NCBI GenBank assembly: GCA_023375785.1
Contig: SZWC01004986.1
Coordinates: 59,017-110,414 of the forward strand
Direction: 5' to 3'
DNA: 51,398 nt
Source of the DNA: Penium margaritaceum
Lineage: Eukaryota; Streptophyta; Zygnematophyceae; Desmidiales; Peniaceae
Both the position numbers and the translations under genes were made by a program. This document shows positions 20,964 through 30,038 of the stretch, piece by piece. The notes under the pieces were generated by a model. That model was given only the letters and a program-made list of their open reading frames with translations, had not been told where the DNA came from and ran no database searches. Positions within the stretch are counted from its first letter, which is position 1, and each line of letters begins with the position of its first letter.

Positions 20964-21950
20964 TGTCGGAATCTTGATCAAGACTCACACGGCTCAACCG
21001 GGTCCTCCTCTATCTCCCTGGTGTCCTCCAACTCTCCCCGGGACATCCACTCAGCGGAAAAGGGAAAAGCCAGTCCAGACTCGGTTCACCACCTGCCTTC
21101 TGCCGCCCGATCGACTCACATGGTATGCTCAATCAGACTGCCCCGGTCTGACTATCCGACCGTTCAAACCCACCACGACCAACGCCAACGGACCTCCGAT
21201 GCCATGTACCAACCGGCAAGATCTGCCGACAACTGTCCTGCTCCCTAGTCCTTTCACCGTGGCTACAACCAAGGCTCGGCAGAAGAAGCACGTCCTCAAC
21301 TCAACCTGGGAGAACTCCCAAGAGCACAAGATCATGCAGAACTGCACCGCGCCTCCGCACCGCGAAGACACAGAAGCAGCAGCAGCAGCACACTGGCGGC
21401 TGCGGCTGCACATATCGCACCGCCCGCCCTAATGGGTGTAGGCGCCTGTACTCTGTACTTTAGGCTTAGACCTGTCTAGTACTAATAGCGGTAGAACCCC
21501 TGTATTCTAGTGTCTCAGTTAATTCCTCCTCAATTTCCTTCATCATCAATGCCTCCGTACAATCGACGTTCCTTGCCTCATCGCTCTCATCACTGTGATT
21601 GTTGCCCCCGCTCAATCATCTATCAGTTCCGCAAGGTGCACCAGGTCCAAAGCTGCTGTCTAATCCTCACTCGCCTTTCTCATTCCTCGGAGTGCTCATT
21701 CGCTGCGGAGCCCGAACCGCGATGGCTCTTTCGACCGCACTTCGGTTCCCAACCTCTCTTCAGTGCTAAAGTGTGGCTCTTGATCACTCATCCTTTGTGC
21801 TTCGTTGCTTCCGCTCCTCGCACCGTCTTCTCCTGTCCGTGTGCTTCTGTCCCTGCTGTGACACCATCTTCCGTCAGCCTTCCTCATCTTCGTGGGAGTT
21901 TCCGCGCCACTTGCTCCTCTGCACACTCCGGTGCTCCCATTTTCCTCACA
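20964..21950 (+). repeat. 3' LTR of nested element 2
   Basis: This is the 987-bp partner of 18255-19242. It ends CCTCACA, followed by target duplication GGAAC and the resumed pol frame. Most substitutions between the LTRs within the shared 153-codon open frame change amino acids, so that frame is not under protein selection. Confidence 0.92.
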
Positions 21951-21955
21951 GGAAC

Positions 21956-23562
21956 AACCAGAACGCACGGTGAACACTGCCCAGGAATGGTTGCTCCTGG
22001 TCTGTAACGACCACAACGCGGACCCCACCCGGCGCTACGTGCATTTGCTCCAGGAACGGGCCCGGGCACTTACCCTCTACCATACCCACCACATGCCTTC
22101 GGGAACGATGGAGGCACCAGACCGGAAAACCGCGGCAAAAGTCTGGAGGTGGGGATACCTGATCGGGCTGGTCACTACCAGATGGGGAGTGCAGTACACA
22201 GCGGTGGAGCTTGCAAGCATCACCGATGCGGAGATGCAATACGAGAACTAGTATGCTGCCATTAGTGAGTGCTGGTAGCTCACCTTGGATGGGGCTCCGC
22301 GGCAGCGGATAGTAGCCATGGTAGCGCAACGACTGTAGAAGACACTGTCAGGAGTGGGCACCCACCTAACAAAAGAGGCAGCACATCACTGGGCCCGGGA
22401 AGCAGCTGAAGTATATCGGGAAGAGAAGAGCCGCATTCTCATGGAAATAGAGGAGGCGCAGGAATACCTCCGCGATTCCCCTGAGCTCGTGCGGACAAGG
22501 GGTAAGCTGCAGGCAGTCTGGCAGTAGAGGGCGGAAGAAGAGAAGCAAGAAGCAGAGGCAGCTCTGACACAGGTAGTCGCGGAGCTGGAGACAGGGTTGG
22601 AGGAGGCAGGAGCGGATGTGGAGGCCGCGGTGGCAGAGACAAAGGACACGGGATGGGTCTTCGCGGAGGCAGCGAGGCTAACGGCTGAACAATAAACAGG
22701 AGAACAGGCAGCGGAGCAAGCGCCAGGTGGAAGTCAGGGGCGGGATGTGCATGCGCAAGTGAGACCGGCTGGAGTCAGATGGACAACATGGAAGGACGCT
22801 TTCCGATCTGCCTTGTCGAAGGCTCTGCGGGATAAACAGGTCAGGCTTCAGAAAGTGGCCAAGAGAGCCGCGGTATCAGCAACCGCCAGCAGACAAGCTG
22901 CTCCACACCAAGTGGCCTCGATCAGCGCCGCAGCCACTCCCCGGAAGAAATCAACCACGGAAACAAAGGCCCCCTCCGCAGACACCACGCCGACATCCCG
23001 CCAACCAGGACAAGGAAAGCAAACCATCGAGGATAGCACTGCTGGTACACTCGCTGCTAAGCGCAGCAAGCAGCACCGCCTCGCTCAGGACACACCGTAG
23101 AACATCGACCCAGCGCAGCTCGTGCAAGCCCAACGGGACGTGGCCCAAGCCATGGAGTTGCTCATGGCGGTGTTCCGCAAAGTTCCAATGCCTGCTGGCT
23201 CGGTTCGAGCTCACATGCAATCCCTACAGGGGGACGACGGTGCAACAACACACCAAGGGAAAGGGACTGGGGAAAGTACCGCGGTGCCTGAGGCCAAAAA
23301 GAGGACCGCGAGGGTGGTGATCTCCGAGCTGAGCGAATCACTAGAGCCCGATGAAGAACAGCATATCGCAAGGGGACTAGGCCTACTGCGACTCCAAGAG
23401 GCAACGGCGGGGCAAAAGGCAGGAGCGGAGACAGGCGAGGTCCGCGGGGCACGGGGTCGGCGGCATGCGGCACCACCAGAGGTGCGGCTGCGTGGCCAGT
23501 GAGATGAAGGGGAACTACGCGCGGTGGGAATCCTGCGACTCTTCCCAGCACCGGACAGCTAG
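21956..23562 (+). pseudogene. Helical pol segment, 3' part, with many stops
   Basis: This continues the frame cut at 18254. The first 98 codons (to TAG 22249) are globular-looking (AQEWLLLVCNDHNADPTRRY, then KVWRWGYLIGLV). After that comes a long Glu/Ala/Arg/Gln-rich stretch that looks like coiled coil (about 22370-22690). A Lys/Ala/Gln-rich basic stretch (22750-23090) and a second helical part (23110-23500) follow. In-frame stops are TAG 22249, 22276, 22336, 22525, 23098 and 23560, TAA 22693 and TGA 23500. No family is recognised. It lies between protease 2 and integrase, where most Gypsy elements have only a short tether. Confidence 0.6.
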
Positions 23563-25305
23563 GATAAAGAGCCACCCGCGTATGATGAAGAGCATCAACG
23601 GTGCCTGCAAGCAATGAAGGCGGAGCAGGATGCGAGGCGGGCCCAGGGGTTTCCAGCGCTACAGAAGGAGAAGAAGAGGAAGACAGGGGAGGCTGCCGCG
23701 GAAAAGACAGGAAAGAAGGGACCCGTCAAAACACGGGATTGGCGGATCTGGCAGACCGCTCACAACTTGCTCCGCGCCACAACCAAGGAACAACATAAAG
23801 CGAAGGTGGACAAGGTGTACAAGACCTTGGGAGTCCAGATGGGGGTAGAATACGACCGGCGGAAGAAGGACGGCCTCGCCCGTCTCTGTGAGCAGTATGC
23901 ATGGGAGGGCGGTCTCCTCTGGAGGACCACGCCACACATCCCGTGGATACCTCCGCCCACCATGCAAAGAGCGGTGGTCGAAGCCTACCACCATCACCAC
24001 CATTCCGGTGTGCAGGCACTCAAGGAGCGGTTATCCCCCATCTTGTATGTGCCAAACCTCCTGGCAATCATAAAAGAGGTCGTGCAGCATTGCGCACCAT
24101 GTGAGCGACACCGAAAAGTCACGCCGCAGGACATGCCCATCTACTTGTTCTCTCCTATAGGCGAGCCCTTGGACCGCATCATCATTGACTTCCATGGGCC
24201 GTGCCCCCGCCGACCCCAAGGAGAGCGGTACTGGATTGCAGCAATGGACCACTTCACCAAGTACGTGTGGGTCATGGCTGTCCTTGACAAGTCCTCTGAG
24301 CAAGCAGCCCGCTTCATCCGCAAGAAGATCTTCTATTGTTTCGGTGGTTGCCGCGTGGTACACATCGACAATGGTACTGAGTTCGCAGGGGCGTTCCGCG
24401 AGGAACTCGCGGACTGGGGCGTGCAGCATGTGCATTCCGGGCGGTACCGCCCCCAGTCTCAAGGACAAGTTGAGCGGCTGCATGAAGTCATGGAGTGGGC
24501 AGTGGCCACCTTGGAAGGCAGAGACTGGGGGGAAACCCTGAAGAAGACTTCCCACTTCCTTAACATCACCCCCAGCCGTGCCACATCGTTCTCCCCCCAC
24601 GCCCTCCTCTTTGGACAGCCTCCGTGCGCGGCACTGGGAATTCCGCAACCACCACTGTGGCTGCCACTAGACCCGGAGCAACAGCATAGTGGCCGATTGG
24701 AAGAAGAACGGGAGATGGCGAGAGACAAGGAGGTGCACGAGTGGTACGGGGCACGTTGCCATAAAACATCTGCAATGAGAGCAGAGGCACGACTCCGCGC
24801 CTCTGTCTTCGCCTGGCGCGGATGCGACGCTGCCAACCAATGCCTCAACCATGGGCCAATCAGGGAAGGGAATCTGGTCTACCTCCGCCCATTCCCAGGC
24901 GCGGGACGTGAGGCAGAGAAGGCAAGCGAGGTGTACCACGTGACTGCCGTTGACGCGGGACACGTCTGGTTGGAGCGGCCGGATGGGTTCAGTGAGTGGA
25001 GCTACCCGGCCACTGAGTTCGTCCTGCTGTCCCCGGCCTGGCAGACACACATACCAGGAATGGGTGGGGAGCTTCCCCCGCTCGAGGAATGTAATGGCTC
25101 GAGGGGATGGCATGCGGACAAGGTGTTGGAGCAGTGTGAAGCTCATGTGTCGGAGCAGGAGGAGGCATGGAGCCAGGAACCTCTGGAGGATGAACCGACG
25201 GACGGCTCCGATGTCCAGGAGGTATCCGCTGGGGAGGTACATGCGGGGCAGAGGCGGCAAAGGGAGGAGCAGGGGAGCCAGCAGCAGCAGGAACATCCGG
25301 AATGA
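23563..25305 (+). CDS. Integrase of Gypsy pol
   Basis: The frame is open for 580 codons. A His-rich block (AYHHHHHSGVQAL, from about 23986) with HCAPC (about 24088) forms the HHCC zinc-binding region. The catalytic triad is D 24187 (IIIDFHGP), D 24367 (HIDNGTEF) and E 24472 (SQGQVERLHE). The second D and the E are 34 residues apart, one fewer than the usual 35. A C-terminal region with GNLVYLRPFP and WLERPDGFSEW resembles the SH3-like integrase tail. A Glu/Gln-rich tail follows to TGA 25303. It would join element DNA to the chromosome. I see no chromodomain. Confidence 0.93.
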   Translation, partial: DKEPPAYDEEHQRCLQAMKAEQDARRAQGFPALQKEKKRKTGEAAAEKTGKKGPVKTRDWRIWQTAHNLLRATTKEQHKAKVDKVYKTLGVQMGVEYDRRKKDGLARLCEQYAWEGGLLWRTTPHIPWIPPPTMQRAVVEAYHHHHHSGVQALKERLSPILYVPNLLAIIKEVVQHCAPCERHRKVTPQDMPIYLFSPIGEPLDRIIIDFHGPCPRRPQGERYWIAAMDHFTKYVWVMAVLDKSSEQAARFIRKKIFYCFGGCRVVHIDNGTEFAGAFREELADWGVQHVHSGRYRPQSQGQVERLHEVMEWAVATLEGRDWGETLKKTSHFLNITPSRATSFSPHALLFGQPPCAALGIPQPPLWLPLDPEQQHSGRLEEEREMARDKEVHEWYGARCHKTSAMRAEARLRASVFAWRGCDAANQCLNHGPIREGNLVYLRPFPGAGREAEKASEVYHVTAVDAGHVWLERPDGFSEWSYPATEFVLLSPAWQTHIPGMGGELPPLEECNGSRGWHADKVLEQCEAHVSEQEEAWSQEPLEDEPTDGSDVQEVSAGEVHAGQRRQREEQGSQQQQEHPE

Positions 25306-25779
25306 CTGGAGCAGTCGGGGTCGCAGCGAACGGGCAGTGGAGAAGAAACCCCTAGGACACCTGCCACTGCTCCACGGAGAAGCGCACCCATGAGCCTTCG
25401 CGACCTGGCCAACTACACAGGCCCCTATACAGTATGTGGGGAAAACCTTCCGGAGGCATCACTCTTGAAGGTCGTCTGCCGTGTCTGTGGCCAGCCAGCG
25501 CACCAGGGGCTGGCCAAGAGCTGCATTGGGCTAAACCGCACGTGTCTGAACTGCCTCAAGGAGGGTCAGGAGAAGGAAGCGGAACAGAAGAAGAAAGGGG
25601 GTGACGGGGCCGGCCCAGACTCAGGAGGAAGAGAGGCACGCGGAAGATGGGATCCAAAAGAAGAGGAGGAGGAGGAGAAAGAGGAAGAGCAGGCAAGAAC
25701 ACGGCAAGGACCTCGCATGGTCTCAGGCACCACCATGCGGCGATGGCAGCAGGAAGGACGGGTGGCGGCAGCGGAGTAG
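25306..25779 (+). CDS. Pol C-terminal linker with degenerate PHD-like finger 1
   Basis: The frame is the same as integrase, after TGA 25303. Cys/His spacing at 25435-25554 (a lone C, then CRVC, GQPA, H, then C and CLNC) matches the PHD-like fingers downstream. However, the first Cys and the Cys two residues after His are missing, so it is probably non-functional. A Glu/Lys-rich charged stretch follows. The segment ends at TAG 25777-25779. Confidence 0.6.
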   Translation: MEQSGSQRTGSGEETPRTPATAPRRSAPMSLRDLANYTGPYTVCGENLPEASLLKVVCRVCGQPAHQGLAKSCIGLNRTCLNCLKEGQEKEAEQKKKGGDGAGPDSGGREARGRWDPKEEEEEEKEEEQARTRQGPRMVSGTTMRRWQQEGRVAAAE

Positions 25780-26772
25780 GCTCGAAAGGAGAAGGAGGGA
25801 AAAACATGCACCCAATGTGGGAACCAATGGGGCAGGACGGTGCAGGACTGCGAAGGATGTAACCGAAAAATATGTGACAAGTGCCTGGAGCAGCCGCGGA
25901 ATGAAAAAGGGGTACGCAGTGGACCAAAGAAGTGCAGGTGGTGTCGCCGAGAAGCCGAACGTCAACAGGGAACACGGAGGCCACCGCGGGTAACCGCAGA
26001 GGGGGAAGAACTGGACTCGGAAGACGAGGAACAGCAGGATTCGCCTAGAGCAGCCGCGGAGAGTTGCCCCACCTGTGTCAGACTGGTCAGCAAGGGTGAG
26101 CACTGCCTCCAATGCAACAGGTTGGCCCACCAAGGTTGCCTTGTTACAGGCAGCTCGGCTTGGGCGGGACAGTGCCACAAGTGTGTGGAGATGGCCGCCG
26201 TGGAAGGAACCGCGCTGTCCTATGATGAAGACACCTTGGCCCCAGTCTGCGGGGCATGCGCGGAGGACTTGACAGAGTTCGGCAAGCCCTGCGAAATGTG
26301 CAAGACAATGTGTCACCTGCAGTGTGGGGTGCACGGGAAGGAGGGCATTTGGACGTGCAGCAGTTGTCGCGGTAAGACACGGAAGATCAAGTGGAAGTTC
26401 TCCAACAAACGCTCCTGCACCGGAGACAACTGCGGTAGACGGCTCGAAGGGACAGTCTATCACTGCGAGCACAATGGAGGCATTGCACAGGAGCACTACA
26501 CCGTGGAGGTGGGGTGGAGCAACGAGGGCAAGAAAGTCTACCGATGCTCGAGCTGCGGGAAATACTACCGCGCACCACATTGTTCCTCATGCAAGCAGCT
26601 GGTCACCGCACCCACGATGGAAGCACGGTGCGAAGGGTGCAGACTCTTCGTCCACGATGGGTGCGCGGATAAGCTTCAGAGGAAGGGAGGGACCGTAGAG
26701 AAATACTGTAGACCGTGCCAGGAACAGAACTGCCCCAGGCCCCACAAACATTTCAAGCGAATAACTCGTTGA
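25780..26772 (+). CDS. PHD-like zinc-finger array at pol C terminus
   Basis: The integrase frame continues for 330 codons to TGA. Finger 2 (25807-25944) is all-Cys: C-x2-C-x10-C-x2-C-x4-C-x2-C-x16-C-x2-C. Finger 3 (26065-26184) is C-x2-C-x9-C-x2-C-x4-H-x2-C-x11-C-x2-C. Finger 4 (26248-26367) is C-x2-C-x10-C-x2-C-x4-H-x2-C-x10-C-x2-C and has Trp two residues before the seventh ligand, as true PHD fingers do. Finger 5 (26581-26718) is C-x2-C-x12-C-x2-C-x4-H-x2-C-x14-C-x2-C. Another Cys/His cluster lies between fingers 4 and 5. PHD fingers commonly read histone H3 tails, so the role may be to steer integration. RING, C1 or ZZ-type fingers are alternatives. Confidence 0.8.
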   Translation, partial: ARKEKEGKTCTQCGNQWGRTVQDCEGCNRKICDKCLEQPRNEKGVRSGPKKCRWCRREAERQQGTRRPPRVTAEGEELDSEDEEQQDSPRAAAESCPTCVRLVSKGEHCLQCNRLAHQGCLVTGSSAWAGQCHKCVEMAAVEGTALSYDEDTLAPVCGACAEDLTEFGKPCEMCKTMCHLQCGVHGKEGIWTCSSCRGKTRKIKWKFSNKRSCTGDNCGRRLEGTVYHCEHNGGIAQEHYTVEVGWSNEGKKVYRCSSCGKYYRAPHCSSCKQLVTAPTMEARCEGCRLFVHDGCADKLQRKGGTVEKYCRPCQEQNCPRPHKHFKRITR

Positions 26773-26795
26773 AAGACTCAGGGGCAGAGTCTTGC

Positions 26796-26807
26796 GAAAA
26801 GGGGGGG
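26796..26807 (+). other. Polypurine tract of the Gypsy element
   Basis: GAAAAGGGGGGG is the only long purine run before the 3' LTR. It ends 13 bp upstream of the LTR start at 26821 instead of abutting it. The LTR start is fixed by the target duplication, so the gap is probably real. Confidence 0.6.
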
Positions 26808-26820
26808 TTGGGAGCATCAG

Positions 26821-27985
26821 TGTCAAGCACACTTCAGCCACAGCTCCACGGGGAAATCCATCCACATAGAAAGCCTGGGCAGGCTAAGATCCGCGCACAG
26901 AGCGCTGGCTCCCGCGGACGCGGTTGAGCGAGGGGTAGCACGGGGTCCAGGGGCGATGAGGACCAGGATGTCTACAGGAGAGCCGCCGCATGTTAGCACG
27001 ATCCCCTACGGCGGTACCCCCAACTCAAGCACTTGTGGCGGAGGAGGAAACAGGCCGGAAGCAGTGGCGGGAAATCCGTGGTACAAGGAGAACAGGGACA
27101 AGCCGTAGCAAGATCCGCAATCACTGACAGGGCGCAGATAGGTCAGCGGAAGGGCCGAGCAATCAAGGGAGAGAATATCCAATGAGCATGAATGATCGTG
27201 CATCAATCACGGAGGAGCCCCTCGAGATGCACCGCGGAAGACGAAGATTCAAGGAAGAAAACAAAAAACCGCGTGAACGAGCCGCGGATGAAGAAAATGA
27301 TCAGCAGAGGATGTGTTGTGTGTGAGTGTGTGGGTGCATGGCTGAGGACGAGACCCATGGTGCATAGCCGCACTGCGTGGAGTCCAAGTAGGAGGAAATA
27401 GGATACTGTGAGAGGGATGAGACCGACGGCATGTAGACGTGCCATGCGGAGTCCCCAGTAAAAAAGGGCCTCAGTAGCAGTAGCACAAATGCAACTCAGT
27501 CTTGCTACATTTCTGAGCAATACTCCGCCTCCATGTACTCTGCGAAATTCATCTAAGACATTCAACCGCTCTCGTTGCTCACTATCCCACTGCCTCCGTG
27601 CCTTCTGTAACTCTTGGACTCCTGTCCGCGGACCGCGGAATTGCGTGCACTAAGAACCAAAAGTCCAAGTGAAGTGAACTGCCGGCGGTGCCTTCGCTTG
27701 CACACGTCTGCAAAACAAGGGAGCAGAGGGGAGCTGGAAGACACGCGCTGGTGGCTCCCGTGTGGCAAGGAGTGGACAGCGGAGTGTCATTCATTGGTGA
27801 CGTTTGTGCACATAAATTCAGGCCTTCAGTCCGCAGAACTACCAGTAGCTAGGGGTTGGGGCCCCGTGATTCAGGTACATATCTAAGTGGAGCTGTGATA
27901 GTAGTTAAAAGTGCATGATCCGCGGGCTACGCGGAATTGCGTCTCCGCGGAGATAGTTGGAGGTGCGGCAAAATTGGGGGTATAA
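26821..27985 (+). repeat. 3' LTR of the Gypsy element
   Basis: It starts TGTCAAGCAC and aligns with 9163-10331 over its whole length. It ends GGTATAA where the 5' copy ends GGTATCA, so the canonical CA end has been lost by one substitution. GTGTG and the rest of the m1 monomer follow. Confidence 0.92.
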
Positions 27986-29525
27986 GTGTGGTCAACGTTG
28001 AAAACTCATAACACGAGTCACAAATGGTCATTTGGGGAAACCATGGGTTGGGAACAGTAGTTATTAACTAGCAAGTAGAAAGATTTCCAGCAAATAGTGG
28101 CACGGTGTGGCTAGCGTGCACGGTGACCAACCAAAGGATGCACACGTCACTGACTATGACAGAAGAAGTCCACTATGTATGGTCAATATTGACAACTCAT
28201 AACACGAGTCACAAATGGTCAGAGGGAGAGACACTGGTTTGGGAACCCTATGCATTGACTAGAAAGGACAAAGAACTTCAATGCGTAGTGGCACAGTGTG
28301 GCTACTGCGCACACCAAACAACCAAACTAGGCATATGTCACCGACCATGATGAAAGAATTTCAACATGGGTGGTCAACATTCACCAACCATAACACGAGT
28401 CACAAACGGTCAGAGGGGGAAACAATGGTCTGTGAATAGCAGTTCTCAAGTAGCAAGTACAGCGCCCTTCAATCAGTATAAGCACGATGTGGCTACCATG
28501 CACATTGACTGAGCAAAGTAGGCATATGTACTACCTTTGACCAAAGAAATCCACTGTGTGTGGTCAGCGTTGACAACTCATAACAGGAGTCACAAATGGT
28601 CAGAGGGGGAGAAAATGGTTTAGGAATACCAGGTATCAACTAGCAAGCACAAGGACCTTCAATACGTTGTGGCACGGTGTGGATAACTTGCACGATGACC
28701 AACCAAAGTAGGCATATGTCACTGACCATGACCAAATAATGTCACTAAGTGTGGTCAACTTTGACAACTCATAACACGAGTCACAAATGATCAGAGTGGA
28801 AGATAATGGTATGTGAATACTAGTTATCAACTAGCAAGTACAAATACCTTCAATATGTAGTGGCACAGCGTGGCTACCATGCACAGTGACCAACCAACGT
28901 ATGCATATGTCACTGACCATGACCAACGAATTTCACTTCATGTGGTCAGCGTTGAAAACTCACAACACGAGTCACTGATAGTCAGAGGGGGGTAACAATG
29001 GTTTGGGAACACTAGCTATCAACTAGAAAGCACAAAGACCTTCAATACATAGTGACACGGCGTGGTAATCACGTACAGTGACAAACCAAACTAGGTATAT
29101 GTCACTAACCATGACTAAAGAATTTCAATATGGGTAGTCAACGTTCACAACCCATAACACGAGGAACAAATGGTAAGAGGGGGAAAACATGGTTTCAAAA
29201 CACTATGTATCTTCTAGCAAGTACAAAGATGTTTCGTATGGATTGGCATAGTGTGGCTATCGTGCACAATGACCTACCCAAGTAGGCATACATCACTGCT
29301 CATGACCAAAGAAGTTTAGTGTGTGTGGTCAACGTTCACAACTCATAATACAAGTCAAAAATGGGCAGAGGGAGATTCAATGGTTTGGGAATACTCGGTA
29401 TCGACTAGCAAGTACAAAGACATTTGATAAGTGGTGGCACGATGTGACGACCATGCACAATGACCAACCAAAGTATGCTTGTGTCACTAAATATCATAAA
29501 AAGAGTTTCACTGTGTGTAGTCAAC
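27986..29525. repeat. 191-bp satellite array, third block
   Basis: The satellite resumes inside the m1 monomer broken at 9162. m2 to m6 follow in order. From about 29140 the monomers become clearly more diverged from the consensus (for example TCTTCTAGCAAGTACAAAG), up to the insertion at 29526. Confidence 0.93.
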
Positions 29526-30038
29526 TTTCCTTCTTACGGCTGGTCAATCGGAGCAATTGTTGAGAGGTTATTCAAGCTCAAAGCTGCAAATTTTGAAATT
29601 CCATCTGCGTCGATTTTTTATGATTAAACTAACTTTGTTATCATTCATACTTTTGAAAACTACCCTCTAATCTTACACCCCCTTATTTTATGCCCTTTAC
29701 CCGTAGGAACCCTTGTAATATCATTTGGACATCATATGAACACCATGTGAGTTGGTTTAGTGCTTATACAGTTAGATTCTGGAGCGGTAGTTCCTGGGTT
29801 TGAATCCTCGTACGCGCAATATAGAATAGGCTCGCGACCTGGGGGGAGGAGTGCGGCCGTGTTGTGATACCTTGACTCTACCTTTGAGCCTAAGCCGTGG
29901 GGGGGGGGGAGGGGGGTGTCATAATGCGGTCGCAAATCTGTCCTCCAGATCGTCCACGGAACATCCCTCTAGGGGGGTGGGAGGGAGTATTCCAGTGAAG
30001 GCACCTACGTGTAATAAATAAACAAAATCCGACCTGCT
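29526..30038. mobile_element. Unclassified 0.5-kb insertion in satellite, possibly SINE
   Basis: The sequence departs from satellite just after GTCAAC at 29525 and returns near 30039 (GTCAAAGGGAGAAACC). About 30 bp of monomer are missing between. The first 200 bp are AT-rich. The middle has tRNA-like pol III boxes (29751-29809), and the rest is G-rich with long G-runs near 29900-29920. It ends near an A/T-rich AATAAATAAACAAAAT. No target duplication was found and there is no ORF of note. Confidence 0.5.
29751..29809 (+). promoter_or_regulatory. Candidate pol III A and B boxes (tRNA-like)
   Basis: The A-box-like GTTGGTTTAGTGCT starts at 29751 and the B-box-like GGTTTGAATCC starts at 29798, differing from the consensus GGTTCGAATCC at one base. 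The spacing of about 47 bp suits an internal pol III promoter. I could not fold it into a full tRNA, so a tRNA-derived SINE head is more likely than a tRNA gene. Confidence 0.45.

Larger units (their letters stand above)
18255..21950 (+). mobile_element. LTR retrotransposon 2, non-autonomous, nested in pol
   Basis: LTRs at 18255-19242 and 20964-21950 flank 1,721 bp. The target duplication is GGAAC (18250-18254 and 21951-21955). The primer site TGGTATCAGAGC follows the 5' LTR and the G-rich tract GAAGGGGG ends one base before the 3' LTR. By hand I count roughly 60 differences between the LTRs (about 6%), less than between the Gypsy LTRs, as nesting requires. The interior has no protease, RT or integrase, so it must be mobilised in trans. 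It shares primer type, size class and C/T-rich interior with element 1, but the LTR sequences are not the same family. Confidence 0.94.
9163..27985 (+). mobile_element. Giant Ty3/Gypsy-type LTR retrotransposon with PHD-like fingers
   Basis: LTRs at 9163-10331 and 26821-27985 flank about 16.5 kb, of which 3.7 kb is a nested element. The flanks GTGTG (9158-9162) and GTGTG (27986-27990) are the target duplication, and an uninterrupted m1 monomer has one copy. The order is gag with CCHC knuckle, protease, RT, RNase H, second protease, Pro/Ala/Ser segment, helical segment, integrase, PHD-like fingers. RT before integrase is the Ty3/Gypsy order. Without the nested copy it is about 15.1 kb, far above the usual Gypsy size. 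Stops and frameshifts make this copy defective. Over the first 265 bp of the LTRs I count 27 mismatches. Confidence 0.93.

Noticed and set aside
25723-26580. 285-codon minus-strand frame opposite the zinc fingers
   Set aside because: The plus strand carries ordered Cys/His ligands in the integrase frame. The minus-strand product is a shadow.
29745-29815. A functional tRNA gene
   Set aside because: The A and B boxes are only approximate and I could not form the acceptor stem and anticodon arm, so a SINE-like head is the safer call.
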